This document shows, in pieces, positions 1-8,878 of a stretch of DNA of 64,000 nt; the stretch's first letter is position 1, and each line of letters opens with the position of its first letter. This stretch comes from Planctomycetota bacterium. Its GTDB lineage: Bacteria; Planctomycetota; Phycisphaerae; UBA1845. Under the pieces are notes generated by a model. That model was given only the letters and a program-made list of their open reading frames with translations. It did no database searches and had not been told where the DNA came from. Position numbers and translations under genes: made by a program. Where the stretch lies: the NCBI GenBank assembly GCA_016200265.1, contig JACQFE010000070.1, positions 33,192 to 97,191 on the forward strand. The letters are read 5' to 3'.

Positions 1-2
1 TC

Positions 3-941
3 AGCAACACCGCCAATAACGCCGACGCAGTGCAGGGTAGCACCAACGGCACCGGAACGGCGGTACAAGGCACAAACACCGGCATGGGTCGCGCGGGATA
101 TTTTTCGATCAACAATGCGGCGAACAGCATCGGCGCACTAGCCGGCGTGACCAACGGCACCGGCAACGGCGTCTTTGGTCAGGCTGCGTCCGCTTCCGGC
201 TACGGAGGAAGTTTCAGCAACACGGGAGGAGGCCTCGCCCTGCATGCTTCGGGTGACACGGGAATTACCGGGAAGCTTGGCATCGGCACGGACAGCCCTG
301 CGGTGAAGTTACAAGTCGTCGGAGGTGGCGATGCCACGTTGGCTGGCGGGGGCAACATCGTCATCGGCCAGACCACCGGCCTCAACGTTGTAATGGACAA
401 CAACGAAATCATGGCCCGGAACAATGGCGCGACCTCCACGCTCTACCTGAACAACGCTGGCGGCGATGTGGTCGTCGCTCCTGGCTTTACCACGCATGTC
501 GGTGTGCTGGAGATTACCGGCGGGGCCGATCTCTCAGAGAGATTTGATATCGGCGGCGATTCGCTGATGCCCGGAATGGTGGTCGTGATTGATGCCGAAC
601 ATGCCGGCGCGCTCAAACAATCCGATCGAGCGTACGACCCGAAAGTCGCGGGCATCATCAGCGGTGCGGGTGGCGTGAAGCCGGGAATGATGATGTCGCA
701 ATCAGGCAGCGCCGCAGGTGGAAAACTCCCCGTCGCCCTGACTGGCCGAGTGTATTGCTATGTCGATGCGTCGAACGACGCAATCGAGCCCGGCGATCTT
801 CTCACCACCTCGAACACGCCTGGCCACGCGATGAAAGCGACGGATCGTCAACTTGCCCAGGGCGCGATCATTGGAAAGGCTATGACCTCACTGCCTGCCG
901 GTGAGCGCGGCTTGGTCCTCGTCCTAGTCAATCTTCAGTAG
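3..941 (+). CDS. Fibre-like surface protein, C-terminal part (5' end outside window)
   Basis: The frame is already open at the left edge, so the true start lies upstream; the first internal start-like codon is a GTG at 30. About 312 residues are visible. The first third is Gly/Asn/Thr rich (NGTGTAVQG-like repeats), followed by the LGIGTDSPAVKLQV motif common in tail-fibre and endosialidase-like proteins. The last 135 residues (SERFDI, then IEPGDLLTTSNTPGHAMK and a final VLVLVNLQ) match the C-terminal module of peptidase-G2/IMC-like fibre proteins as I know it. No signal peptide is visible because the N-terminus is missing. Probably a trimeric surface or exported fibre; the substrate is unknown. 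No phage genes surround it. Confidence 0.6.
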   Translation, partial: SNTANNADAVQGSTNGTGTAVQGTNTGMGRAGYFSINNAANSIGALAGVTNGTGNGVFGQAASASGYGGSFSNTGGGLALHASGDTGITGKLGIGTDSPAVKLQVVGGGDATLAGGGNIVIGQTTGLNVVMDNNEIMARNNGATSTLYLNNAGGDVVVAPGFTTHVGVLEITGGADLSERFDIGGDSLMPGMVVVIDAEHAGALKQSDRAYDPKVAGIISGAGGVKPGMMMSQSGSAAGGKLPVALTGRVYCYVDASNDAIEPGDLLTTSNTPGHAMKATDRQLAQGAIIGKAMTSLPAGERGLVLVLVNLQ

Positions 942-966
942 CTGCGGCGCAGATGGAGGAACGAGA

Positions 967-2028
967 ATGAAACGAACGAAACACATTATGCTTATCGCGG
1001 CCATGAGCGCACCATGTGTCTTTTGTGCGTCCGCCAATGCGGACGACATAATCAAGGTTCGTGTGTCGTACAAGGTGGTCGTCAATCCGGTCGACGGCAC
1101 TCGTCCACCCGGCGTGAACGATGCGGATATCGACGCGGCAGTCGAAGGCATGAATGCCATCATGGAAACATTCGGGCGCGGTTACCGATTCGTGCGTACG
1201 GGTGCGTTGATTGATATCGGCGGCATCGGCGGGTTCTTCCGGCCCAATCCCAGCTATTATTACGGGAACGGTTTCGCGGACACGCAAGATCGCGCGAATA
1301 TTGAAAGCGACGCCGTAGCCAACAAGTCGCTCTACGCATGGAACGACAACGCAATCAATCTTTTCGTCATCTCGGGCGGAGGCATCAGTTTTGACATTGG
1401 CGGAAATGAGCCCGGCCAAGCGCTCATTGTCATCAGCAGCGGGGCTGACGCCAAAGGCAAAACGGCTATCCACGAAATCGGCCATTACATGGGTCTTTGC
1501 CACACGCAGGGATGCAGTTGCGGATCGTGCGCCGGCGGCGGATGCATCATTCCTGAAGATGATCGAATCAGCGATACATTGCCCGACCTCGAATGCTGGG
1601 ACCAGGACCTGATCGCGACCTTCAACTTCGGAGTGGGCTATAGCAGCCTGACGCCTGGCCAGCAGACCCGCGTTGACAATGTGTTTTTCAACGTGATGTC
1701 TTACCACGGGGAGGATCAAGCCGGCGACAACTATCACACTCGCGAAACCGAGCTGCAGTTGGACGAATGGGTGGACAAAGCCAGTTCATCCCATGCGGCG
1801 GATTGTGACGGCATCACCTATTTCGTTGACGCCACCAACAACGGCATCCAAACGGGAACAAGTGAGTTGCCGTTGCGCACCGTGGCGAAAGGGCTGAATT
1901 TTGCGAACGGCGGCGGAAACATCGTGCTCGTTCGTCCCGGCAATTATCCGGAGAATTTGCACATCACCTCTCCAGTTACGCTGCGCGTGCCGCGAACCGG
2001 AAAGGTCACTATCGGATCACATCATTAA
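967..2028 (+). CDS. Secreted zinc metalloprotease (metzincin-like) with beta-helix start at C-terminus
   Basis: 353 residues. Residues 1-25 form a signal peptide ending CASANA. The zinc site HEIGHYMGLCH (HExxHxxGxxH) lies near residue 170 and a Met-turn (FNVMSYHG) about 75 residues later, the arrangement of metzincins. A Cys-rich stretch (CSCGSCAGGGC) follows the zinc motif directly. The last 70 residues (YFVDATNNG, PLRTVAKGL, VLVRPGNYPENL) look like the first coils of a right-handed parallel beta-helix (pectate-lyase fold), but the protein stops after about two coils, so the C-terminus may be shortened. A GAGGAACGAGA ribosome site precedes the ATG. It lies 25 bp after the fibre gene and may be co-transcribed. 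Substrate unknown. Confidence 0.75.
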   Translation: MKRTKHIMLIAAMSAPCVFCASANADDIIKVRVSYKVVVNPVDGTRPPGVNDADIDAAVEGMNAIMETFGRGYRFVRTGALIDIGGIGGFFRPNPSYYYGNGFADTQDRANIESDAVANKSLYAWNDNAINLFVISGGGISFDIGGNEPGQALIVISSGADAKGKTAIHEIGHYMGLCHTQGCSCGSCAGGGCIIPEDDRISDTLPDLECWDQDLIATFNFGVGYSSLTPGQQTRVDNVFFNVMSYHGEDQAGDNYHTRETELQLDEWVDKASSSHAADCDGITYFVDATNNGIQTGTSELPLRTVAKGLNFANGGGNIVLVRPGNYPENLHITSPVTLRVPRTGKVTIGSHH

Positions 2029-2035
2029 CAAGACG

Positions 2036-3868
2036 TCAACTCGGAGTGTTGTTTGCAAGTTGCTGCTGCGAGCGTCGGTGAGTCAACAACGACCCAGCGA
2101 ATAGTACAAGGCCGGCCAGGACTGCCAAGCCCGCAAGGGAAACTGCCGGGACGGCCGGTGGCTCGCAGGCGTCGAGGATGCTGTTGTGGTTCTGGTCGAG
2201 GTCGGGCTGCGCGGCGATCTCGCATTCGTCAGGGATGAGAGTGTGATTGCAATCGGCGCTCGTGCCCGAGCTGATGTCCTGACTGTCGGCGATGCTGTTA
2301 TTGTTGCAATCTTCGGCGACCGTCGCGGCCCCGTTCGCGATGCCGTAGCCGCGAACGAACGTCGGATCCGTTTGGCCGAATGAAACGTAGTCGCCGGCCG
2401 TGTGCAGCAAATACCAGCGCATCTGATCGACCGTCCAGTCCGGATGCGCCTGAACGAGGCACGCGACGAGTCCGCCGATGAGCGGCGTCGCCGCTGACGT
2501 GCCGCTGAATTGCACATAGCCGGTGTCGCTTGTCGCTGACACCGTCCAATCGTTCACGCCGTCGGCAAGCACTTCAGGCTTGACCCGGCCATCAGCGGTG
2601 GGACCGTCCGAACTGAAGCCGGCGATGGTGCCAGTTGAATCCACGGCTCCGACGGTGATCACTCTGTAAGCGTCGGCTGGCGCCAGCAAGCGCGAGGTCG
2701 TTGGATTGGAATCGTGCCCGCCGTTCCCCGCGGCATTGCAACAGTGCACCCCATTGGCGGTGGCTGTGTTCACTGCAATCGTGGTCACTGCGGTCATGCC
2801 GTCGAGATCGGCTTGCGTGTACCAGTCGATGTATCCGAGCGATGAGGTGACGACGTCCGCACCATGCGCTTCGTGGAACTGCAACCCCGCCGCGTAATAA
2901 TCCTCTTCCGCCTGATATTCCGCCGAGATATCCTCCGTCTTGCAGAGAATAAACTGCGCATCATAGGCCGCTCCGACGAGAAAGCCGGGACGATAGGCCG
3001 CAAGCAGACCGAGGACATTCGTTCCATGCTGATGTTGAGTGGCGGGATCACCGAGCTGCGGGGCCGTGTTCGGATCGTTCCTGACGAAGTCGTATTCAGC
3101 GATGACTTGTAGCGTGTGTCCCGGCGTGTTGAAAGTCTCGTGCGTGCGAAGGAACCCCGTGTCGAGAATGCCGATGCGCACGCCGCTGCCGGTGAATCCT
3201 AGTGCGTGAAGATTGGTGACGGCAATTTGCGCGAGATACGGGAAAGATGAACCGTGAAACGAACTACCTGCGGTGGCACTGATGGGCATTGCACCGGCGG
3301 AATTTTCGTCGGCCGGTGGTTCGAGCCGCGGGCCGCGCCGCACCGCTTGAATCTTCACCACGAAGTCAAGTCGGGCAATTTCTTCGAATTGCGCCTTCGT
3401 CGCATCGACGCTGACCGCGTTCACCCAATCGGATACCACACGAACGCTTGCCCCGGTTTGACGAATCGCGTCGACATAGGCGGTCGGAACGGGCACATCG
3501 TCGACATCGAAAAGGTTCGGCCTCGTCCGCCGCAGCGTGCGTCGTCGGATCGCTTCCGGTGAATACGTTTTTGCGACAGCATCGATGGCCGCGCTTTTCG
3601 CCTGCGGGGATAGGAGTCCCTTGTTGGGTTCAAACAGCACCCACGCGGCAATGAGGCCATTCGACTTGCTTCCCGGTAATTGGTCGTACACCGAGCGATG
3701 AATTTTCGGATTGCCGGCGCTCGGGACCCGGTCTTGCTCCAGTCGCAGAGGACCTGGCCCTGGAGTCTCGGCCTTCACAGCGTACACTCCGCAAGCGAGT
3801 AAGGCGACTGAAAAAAAGACACGCGTTCTACAGGGCATAAGAATGGATCGAATTCTCCTGTGCTTCAC
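2036..3868 (-). CDS. Subtilisin-family (S8) secreted serine peptidase with C-terminal membrane anchor
   Basis: 610 residues starting at GTG (GGGGA six bases upstream); an internal ATG at residue 11 is an alternative. A signal peptide occupies about residues 12-34. The catalytic triad is intact: Asp in GILDTGF (about residue 240), His in QHQHGTNVLG (about 285) and Ser in SGTSAATPLIGG (about 460). After the peptidase come DCNNNSIADSQDI and DCNHTLIPDECE calcium-binding type repeats, then a hydrophobic segment and THRRS, a sorting or anchor tail as in exported planctomycete proteins. It converges with the metzincin gene with 7 bp between stops. Activity is expected outside the inner membrane; target unknown. 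Confidence 0.85.
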   Translation of the reverse strand: MKHRRIRSILMPCRTRVFFSVALLACGVYAVKAETPGPGPLRLEQDRVPSAGNPKIHRSVYDQLPGSKSNGLIAAWVLFEPNKGLLSPQAKSAAIDAVAKTYSPEAIRRRTLRRTRPNLFDVDDVPVPTAYVDAIRQTGASVRVVSDWVNAVSVDATKAQFEEIARLDFVVKIQAVRRGPRLEPPADENSAGAMPISATAGSSFHGSSFPYLAQIAVTNLHALGFTGSGVRIGILDTGFLRTHETFNTPGHTLQVIAEYDFVRNDPNTAPQLGDPATQHQHGTNVLGLLAAYRPGFLVGAAYDAQFILCKTEDISAEYQAEEDYYAAGLQFHEAHGADVVTSSLGYIDWYTQADLDGMTAVTTIAVNTATANGVHCCNAAGNGGHDSNPTTSRLLAPADAYRVITVGAVDSTGTIAGFSSDGPTADGRVKPEVLADGVNDWTVSATSDTGYVQFSGTSAATPLIGGLVACLVQAHPDWTVDQMRWYLLHTAGDYVSFGQTDPTFVRGYGIANGAATVAEDCNNNSIADSQDISSGTSADCNHTLIPDECEIAAQPDLDQNHNSILDACEPPAVPAVSLAGLAVLAGLVLFAGSLLTHRRSQQQLANNTPS

Positions 3869-4033
3869 TCCAATTCCCCTCTGATTCCGCCTTCGATTTT
3901 CCCTCGTGGGGCTAAGGGAGGTCTGCCCACGACCGAAGCATTATAGCATCCTCCCGGCGACCAATGGTCGAATTCTCGGCCTCAACTCGTGAGTTAAATT
4001 GGCGGGAAAGAGCCCTGGAAACGTAGAAAAAAC

Positions 4034-4117
4034 TGCCGGAGGAGGGAATCGAACCCACACCTGGTTGCCCAGACGGGATTTTGAATCCCGCGCGTCTGCC
4101 AGTTCCGCCACTCCGGC
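4034..4117 (-). tRNA. tRNA-Leu (CAA)
   Basis: An 84-nt cloverleaf on the minus strand with a long variable arm typical of tRNA-Leu. The acceptor strands GCCGGAG (4111-4117) and CTCCGGC (4035-4041) pair fully; the discriminator base is A. The anticodon stem CGGGA/TCCCG encloses loop TTCAAAA, giving anticodon CAA, which reads UUG. The T-loop is TTCGATT. CCA is not encoded. A decayed copy lies at 11135-11235 in the same orientation. Confidence 0.93.
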
Positions 4118-4329
4118 TGCTGATAAAGTTCAGTTATTGAATTCGTCCAGATAATTACGCTTCTGTTGCCTACGCAATCATCGCATGACAATCGCCATTC
4201 TTGAGCGAATCGTAGCAGCATGGCGAGACGTCGTAAAGCATGGCTCGCCGGCGGCAGTGGCAACTTCGACCGCGAGGAAAACACTTCACGGTGACGACGC
4301 CTTGTGGAACGAGTACGCAGCAAATTACC

Positions 4330-4551
4330 GACGAACGTATCGAAGCAAGCACTTCATCAGGGCACCGACCACTCGCGACGTGATCGAGCAGCATAGGCCG
4401 TCCGCCGGGTCGCAGTACGCGTTTCATCTCTGCCACGGCCTTGCGATCGTCCGGCATGCGACAGAGCGAAAGGGTGCACACCATCGGTGTCGAAGCTCGC
4501 ATCGGTGAAGCTCAGATCCCGAGCATTGCCAGTCTGCAGCTTGCCTGTCGA
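4330..4551 (-). pseudogene. Remnant of a class I SAM-dependent methyltransferase
   Basis: Two adjacent minus-strand frames give one recognisable methyltransferase segment: NARDLSFTDASFDT in one frame, then after a one-base shift near 4490 PMVCTLSLCRMPDD and AEMKRVLRPGGRPMLLDHV. These match the motif II to motif III region of UbiE/Methyltransf_11 enzymes (D-A-S-F-D, V-L-R-P-G-G). A stop at 4552-4554 lies upstream and similarity fades after about 4330, so both the SAM-binding N-terminus and the C-terminus are gone. This is a degraded gene relic next to tRNA-Leu; no product is expected. Confidence 0.6.
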
Positions 4552-4661
4552 TCAAGGAAGCAGAACCGCGATCTCAATCAATCGCAGAATTGATCTTCAG
4601 TTTCTCTGAACTCTAATGCAACGCCCAGGCAGCGGACGACCAACAACGCACGTCCGATCGT

Positions 4662-7600
4662 TCACTGTGTAGTTGCATCAGCGGCACCGGAATGCCTGTC
4701 GTGCAAGCGCCGCCAGCGGCGCGTCTGATACCAGTTGAAGATCACCGGTAATAAAAGGTCGATCACTTCGTCGGCCACGAGCAATCCGCCCAGCACCGGG
4801 GCGGCCATGGGCTTCATCACTTCGGCGCCCACGCCGGTGGCCCAAAGCATCGGCATCAGGCCCACGATGGCGACACCTTCGGTCATGAGTTTGGGACGCA
4901 GGCGGTGCACGGCGCCCGCGATGATGGCCTCAGTGAGTTCCGCAATAGACCCAATCTTTTCCAAGCCTCCGCGGTGATTGATCGCATCGTGCAGATACAC
5001 CAGCATGATGACTCCCGTTTGGGTCGCCATGCCGAAACATGCGATGTAGCCCACCCAGACGGCCACGCTGAAGTTGAAGCCAAAAAGGCTCTGGAAGATC
5101 ACGCCGCCGACGAGCGCTCCGGGAACGGCCAAGATAATAAGAAGAGCATCGCGGAAGTCGTTGAAGGTCATGAAGAGGATGACGAAGATCAGCAGAACGA
5201 CTATCGGGAAAATGACCTGGAGCGTTTTCTTGGCCCGCACCTGATGCTCGAACTGACCGCTCCATTCGATAAAGAAGCCGGTGGGAAGTTTCACTTTTTC
5301 AGCAATGGCCTGTTGGGCTTCTTCGACGAAGCCCACGATGTCGCGGTCGCGGACGTTGAGTTGCACATAGGCGCGCAACATGCCGTTCTCGCTCTTGATG
5401 ACGCTGGGGCCTTCAACCACCTTGATGTCCGCGACTTCGGTGATGGGAATCTGAAAGATCTCGCCGGCGGGCATTTCGGCTGCGGAGGCGCCCATTCCGC
5501 CCGCGGCGGCATCCACAGGGGTTGGTCTGCCGCTTGCGGATGAGCTCGTACCGCGACGGCCGGTGACAAGGATGCGACGCAGCGCTTCTTCCGTCTGCCA
5601 GAAATCTCGCGCGTAGCGTACTCGTACCGGGAAGCGGCGGCGGCCTTCGACGGTTACGGTGATGGTCTTGCCGCCCATCGCGACTTCGATTGCTTCCTGA
5701 ATATCGGAGACGTTGACGCCATAGCGGGCGGCCTTTTCCCGGTCGATGTCGATCTGCAAATAGCTGCGGCCGACAATTTGATCGGGGAAAACATCGACCG
5801 CGCCTTGAATCCCGCGAAGCACGCCCGCGACTTGGTTGGAAATTCCCTGAATACCAGGCTCTTTTGCGACAATTTTTTTTGCTCCGTTCTCCGTGATTTC
5901 CTCGGTGACATCTTCCTGTCGCGGGCCGAAGACCTTGACGCCGATCATGGTGCGAACGCCGGTGGCGAGCATGTCCACGCGGTTGATGATCGGTTGCGTC
6001 CAGATGTTGCCCCAGCCGGGCATTTGAAGCTCACTGTCCATCTCCTTGATCAGATCGCTCTTGAGTTTGTGCCAGAGGAACACCTCTTTTCGGAACTCGC
6101 CCTCGTACTTGTCGCGAAGCGACTGGAGTTCCGAACCTGCGGGCTTCTTGGCGAGCAGGCCGCTGATCTCGCTATGTTTCCGCAGCGTTTCGAGCAAGTC
6201 CCAGACCATCGCGCCTGCGGCCTGGTCCTCCAATTCCCAGTTGAGCACCCTTACTCTCTGGACCCATTCGTCGTTTAGCCGTCGCTCGAATCGCTCGAAC
6301 ATCTGACTCGTAAGGGTCGTCTTTTCGGCCCCCAGCGCCGTGACGACGGCATCACGCAGGTCCGTCCACAGCGTAGACTGGAGGAGCAAGAGCTCGGGTT
6401 TTCTCTCGACGGCGCCAAGCATTGCCAGGCTATCGGTGGCGGCTTCCATGAGCTTCGTGAATTCCTCACGCCGCGGGACTTCGACGAGCAACAGGCCATG
6501 CTCTTTCACGAGCGGATCGGCCAGTTGATCAATCTGCGCCGCTGTCGGCTCCGTTTTGAGTTCACCCTTGCACCGGAAAAGTCCAATCAATTCCGTTACC
6601 GTCGCAATCATGAGCTTCTTGGCGACGACGGGTTGAAACTCCTTCAGCCGGCCGTTGGCGAATTCCCGCATGGTCCGGTCGAACTGGGTCATGGCATCCA
6701 TCGTGGCGTTGCTGGCCAGTCCATCCCCCTCATCCGGCTTGAGATCGGTGCGGAGATAACCGGACGACTGCATCGCGGCGAGGAGATTTTTCGCTTCGTT
6801 TAGGGCGTCGTTGAATTGGACCTTTCGTTTGGGCCACCATTCCTTGGGACGCAAGCTCACCACGGTCTCGACCATGTCGATGCCGGAAGGATCGGTGGGT
6901 GTATCGGCGCGGCCCACTTTACCGACAACTTGATCCACTTCCGGGAAGCCGCGCATGACCGCATCGCGAACGCGGATGTCGTCGCTTGCCTGGGCAATGG
7001 AAACACGCGGAACGGTGACAGGCATGTCGAGAATGCTTCCTTCGTCGAGCGGAGGCATGAACTCACGACCGAGCTTGGGGAAGTGCCACGACCAATAGGC
7101 AGTCGTCACGAGTAAGACGAATGCGATCGCTTTACTGAAACTCCGACGGAAGAAGATGCAGCCGAAGAACAGGCCGACGGCGAGGACGCTGAGGAACAAA
7201 CCCGTGCTGCCGACCAGGCCGGCGCCGATGATAAATAAAAACGCAACGAACCAAATTCCGGCGGCCGGCACTTGCATGAGCCAGGTCAGGACCGGCTTGT
7301 AAATGTTGATGAAGCTGCGGACGATCCAGTTGTCTTCCTCGCTGCGCAGGCGCCCTTTGATCAGGATGGGGATGATCGCGGGCACGAAGGTGATGGCGAG
7401 GATGGCCACTCCGACCATCGCGAAACTCTTGGTGAACGCAAGGGGGTGAAACATCTTTCCTTCCTGTCCTCCAAGCGAGAAGACGGGCAGGAAGGAGATG
7501 AGCATGATGATGACGGCGAAGAAGATCGGCTTGCCGACCAGGCGGCACGCTTTCACGACGATCTCCGTCGTGTCGCCGCGGACTTTTTCGTGTCCGAAGT

Positions 7601-8846
7601 GTTTCGTAAGTTCGTGCGTTGCGTTTTCGACCATCACCACTGCGGCATCGACCAGGATACCGATTGAGATTGCAATCCCTGAGAGGGACATGATGTTGCT
7701 GGGGATGCCGAGATAATACATGAGAATGAATGCGACCAGCACGGCCAGTGGCAGCGTGCTGCACACTACGATTGCACTGCGGAAGTGGGTAAGGATCAGC
7801 AGGATGGCAATGCTGGCGACGATGAGTTCTTCTCTCAGCGTTCCCACGAGCGTATGGATCGCTCCTTCGATAAGTCGAGTTCGGTCGTAGAATGGCACGA
7901 TCCGCACTCCGGGCGGAAGTCCTGCCTGGAGTTGTTCGATGCGCTGCTTGATGGACTGGGTCACGGCGAGCGGATTCTCGCCGAAGCGCATCATAACCAC
8001 GCCGCCGACGGCCTCCTGGTTGTTCTTTTCCAACATGCTGCGGCGGTATTCGGGACCGAGCTGCACCGCCGCCAGGTTGCGAGTGTAGATGGGTACGCCG
8101 TTCCGCTCGGCCACGACCACGTTCTCCAGATCGCGCACCCCGCGAATCCAGCCCACGCCGCGAATGAGGTACTCGGCGTTGGCCTCAAAATAGACTTTCC
8201 CTCCGACGGCGATGTTGCTTCCCGCAACGGCGTTGAAAACGGAACCAAGCGAAATGTCGTATGCCCGAAGCTTGTCCGGATCGACATCGATCTGGTATTC
8301 ACGCACGAAGCCGCCCACGCTCGCCACTTCCGCCACTCCGGCGACGTAAAGCTGGTAGCGCACGTACCAGTCCTGGATGGCGCGAAGTTCATCGACGTTG
8401 TAGCCGTCACCTTCCACCGTGTACCAGAAGATCTGACCAAGGGCCGTTGCGTCAGGAGCGAGGTAGGGAACGACGCCCGGTGGAAGAAAGGTGCTGGCGA
8501 TGTTCAATCGTTCCAGCACACGTGTGCGGGAGAAGTAAAAATCAGTCTTGTCGTCGAAGATGATGTTGATCATCGAGAAGTTGAATTCGCTCGCCGAGCG
8601 AATCGCTTTCACGCCGGCAAGACCTTGGAGGTTCACCGAAAGGGGATAGGTGATTTGATCGTCGATTTCCTGCGGTGAGCGACCCATCCAATCCGTGAAC
8701 ACGATGACCTGGTTCTCGGAAAGGTCGGGAATGGCATCGATGGGGGTTTTGACGACGCAGTACACACCCCACACGGCCACCGCCGCGACGATCATCAGGA
8801 CGATGAAGCGGTTACGCACGCAGTACTCAATGATCCGTGGAACCAT
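4662..8846 (-). CDS. cusA: Heavy-metal efflux RND permease, CusA/CzcA family, with large periplasmic insertion
   Basis: 1394 residues, an inner-membrane proton-driven pump that moves metal cations through a CusB-type adaptor and an outer-membrane channel. Family blocks are clear: N-terminal TM1, AIPDLSENQVIV near residue 35, TYPLSVNLQGLAGVKAIRS, the TM4 block with IGILVDAAVVMVENA, MPPLDEGSILDMPVT and NIWTQPIINRVDMLATGVRT. CusA proteins are usually near 1040 residues; here about 240 extra residues (roughly 685-925, bases 6070-6790) split the porter domain between LRPKEWWP and IKEMDSELQMPGW. The insert is charged and helical. A smaller Ser/Ala/Gly-rich insert (SSSASGRPTP) follows near residue 1100. 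It sits 32 bp downstream of the adaptor gene. Metal specificity is not readable from sequence; copper/silver is suggested only by the adaptor. No outer-membrane channel gene is present. Confidence 0.9.
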   Translation of the reverse strand: MVPRIIEYCVRNRFIVLMIVAAVAVWGVYCVVKTPIDAIPDLSENQVIVFTDWMGRSPQEIDDQITYPLSVNLQGLAGVKAIRSASEFNFSMINIIFDDKTDFYFSRTRVLERLNIASTFLPPGVVPYLAPDATALGQIFWYTVEGDGYNVDELRAIQDWYVRYQLYVAGVAEVASVGGFVREYQIDVDPDKLRAYDISLGSVFNAVAGSNIAVGGKVYFEANAEYLIRGVGWIRGVRDLENVVVAERNGVPIYTRNLAAVQLGPEYRRSMLEKNNQEAVGGVVMMRFGENPLAVTQSIKQRIEQLQAGLPPGVRIVPFYDRTRLIEGAIHTLVGTLREELIVASIAILLILTHFRSAIVVCSTLPLAVLVAFILMYYLGIPSNIMSLSGIAISIGILVDAAVVMVENATHELTKHFGHEKVRGDTTEIVVKACRLVGKPIFFAVIIMLISFLPVFSLGGQEGKMFHPLAFTKSFAMVGVAILAITFVPAIIPILIKGRLRSEEDNWIVRSFINIYKPVLTWLMQVPAAGIWFVAFLFIIGAGLVGSTGLFLSVLAVGLFFGCIFFRRSFSKAIAFVLLVTTAYWSWHFPKLGREFMPPLDEGSILDMPVTVPRVSIAQASDDIRVRDAVMRGFPEVDQVVGKVGRADTPTDPSGIDMVETVVSLRPKEWWPKRKVQFNDALNEAKNLLAAMQSSGYLRTDLKPDEGDGLASNATMDAMTQFDRTMREFANGRLKEFQPVVAKKLMIATVTELIGLFRCKGELKTEPTAAQIDQLADPLVKEHGLLLVEVPRREEFTKLMEAATDSLAMLGAVERKPELLLLQSTLWTDLRDAVVTALGAEKTTLTSQMFERFERRLNDEWVQRVRVLNWELEDQAAGAMVWDLLETLRKHSEISGLLAKKPAGSELQSLRDKYEGEFRKEVFLWHKLKSDLIKEMDSELQMPGWGNIWTQPIINRVDMLATGVRTMIGVKVFGPRQEDVTEEITENGAKKIVAKEPGIQGISNQVAGVLRGIQGAVDVFPDQIVGRSYLQIDIDREKAARYGVNVSDIQEAIEVAMGGKTITVTVEGRRRFPVRVRYARDFWQTEEALRRILVTGRRGTSSSASGRPTPVDAAAGGMGASAAEMPAGEIFQIPITEVADIKVVEGPSVIKSENGMLRAYVQLNVRDRDIVGFVEEAQQAIAEKVKLPTGFFIEWSGQFEHQVRAKKTLQVIFPIVVLLIFVILFMTFNDFRDALLIILAVPGALVGGVIFQSLFGFNFSVAVWVGYIACFGMATQTGVIMLVYLHDAINHRGGLEKIGSIAELTEAIIAGAVHRLRPKLMTEGVAIVGLMPMLWATGVGAEVMKPMAAPVLGGLLVADEVIDLLLPVIFNWYQTRRWRRLHDRHSGAADATTQ

Positions 8847-8878
8847 GAGACGTTCTCACTATCCCTGCAAAATCAGTT

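Noticed and set aside
3..941. Prophage tail fibre
   Set aside because: Fibre-like motifs occur, but no other phage gene is near; an exported fibre is more likely.
928..1737. 269-codon minus-strand frame opposite the metzincin gene
   Set aside because: The plus strand has the zinc site and signal peptide; the minus frame shows no family features.
7785..8678. Long plus-strand frame opposite the CusA gene
   Set aside because: Antisense shadow; His/Asp-rich translation without motifs.
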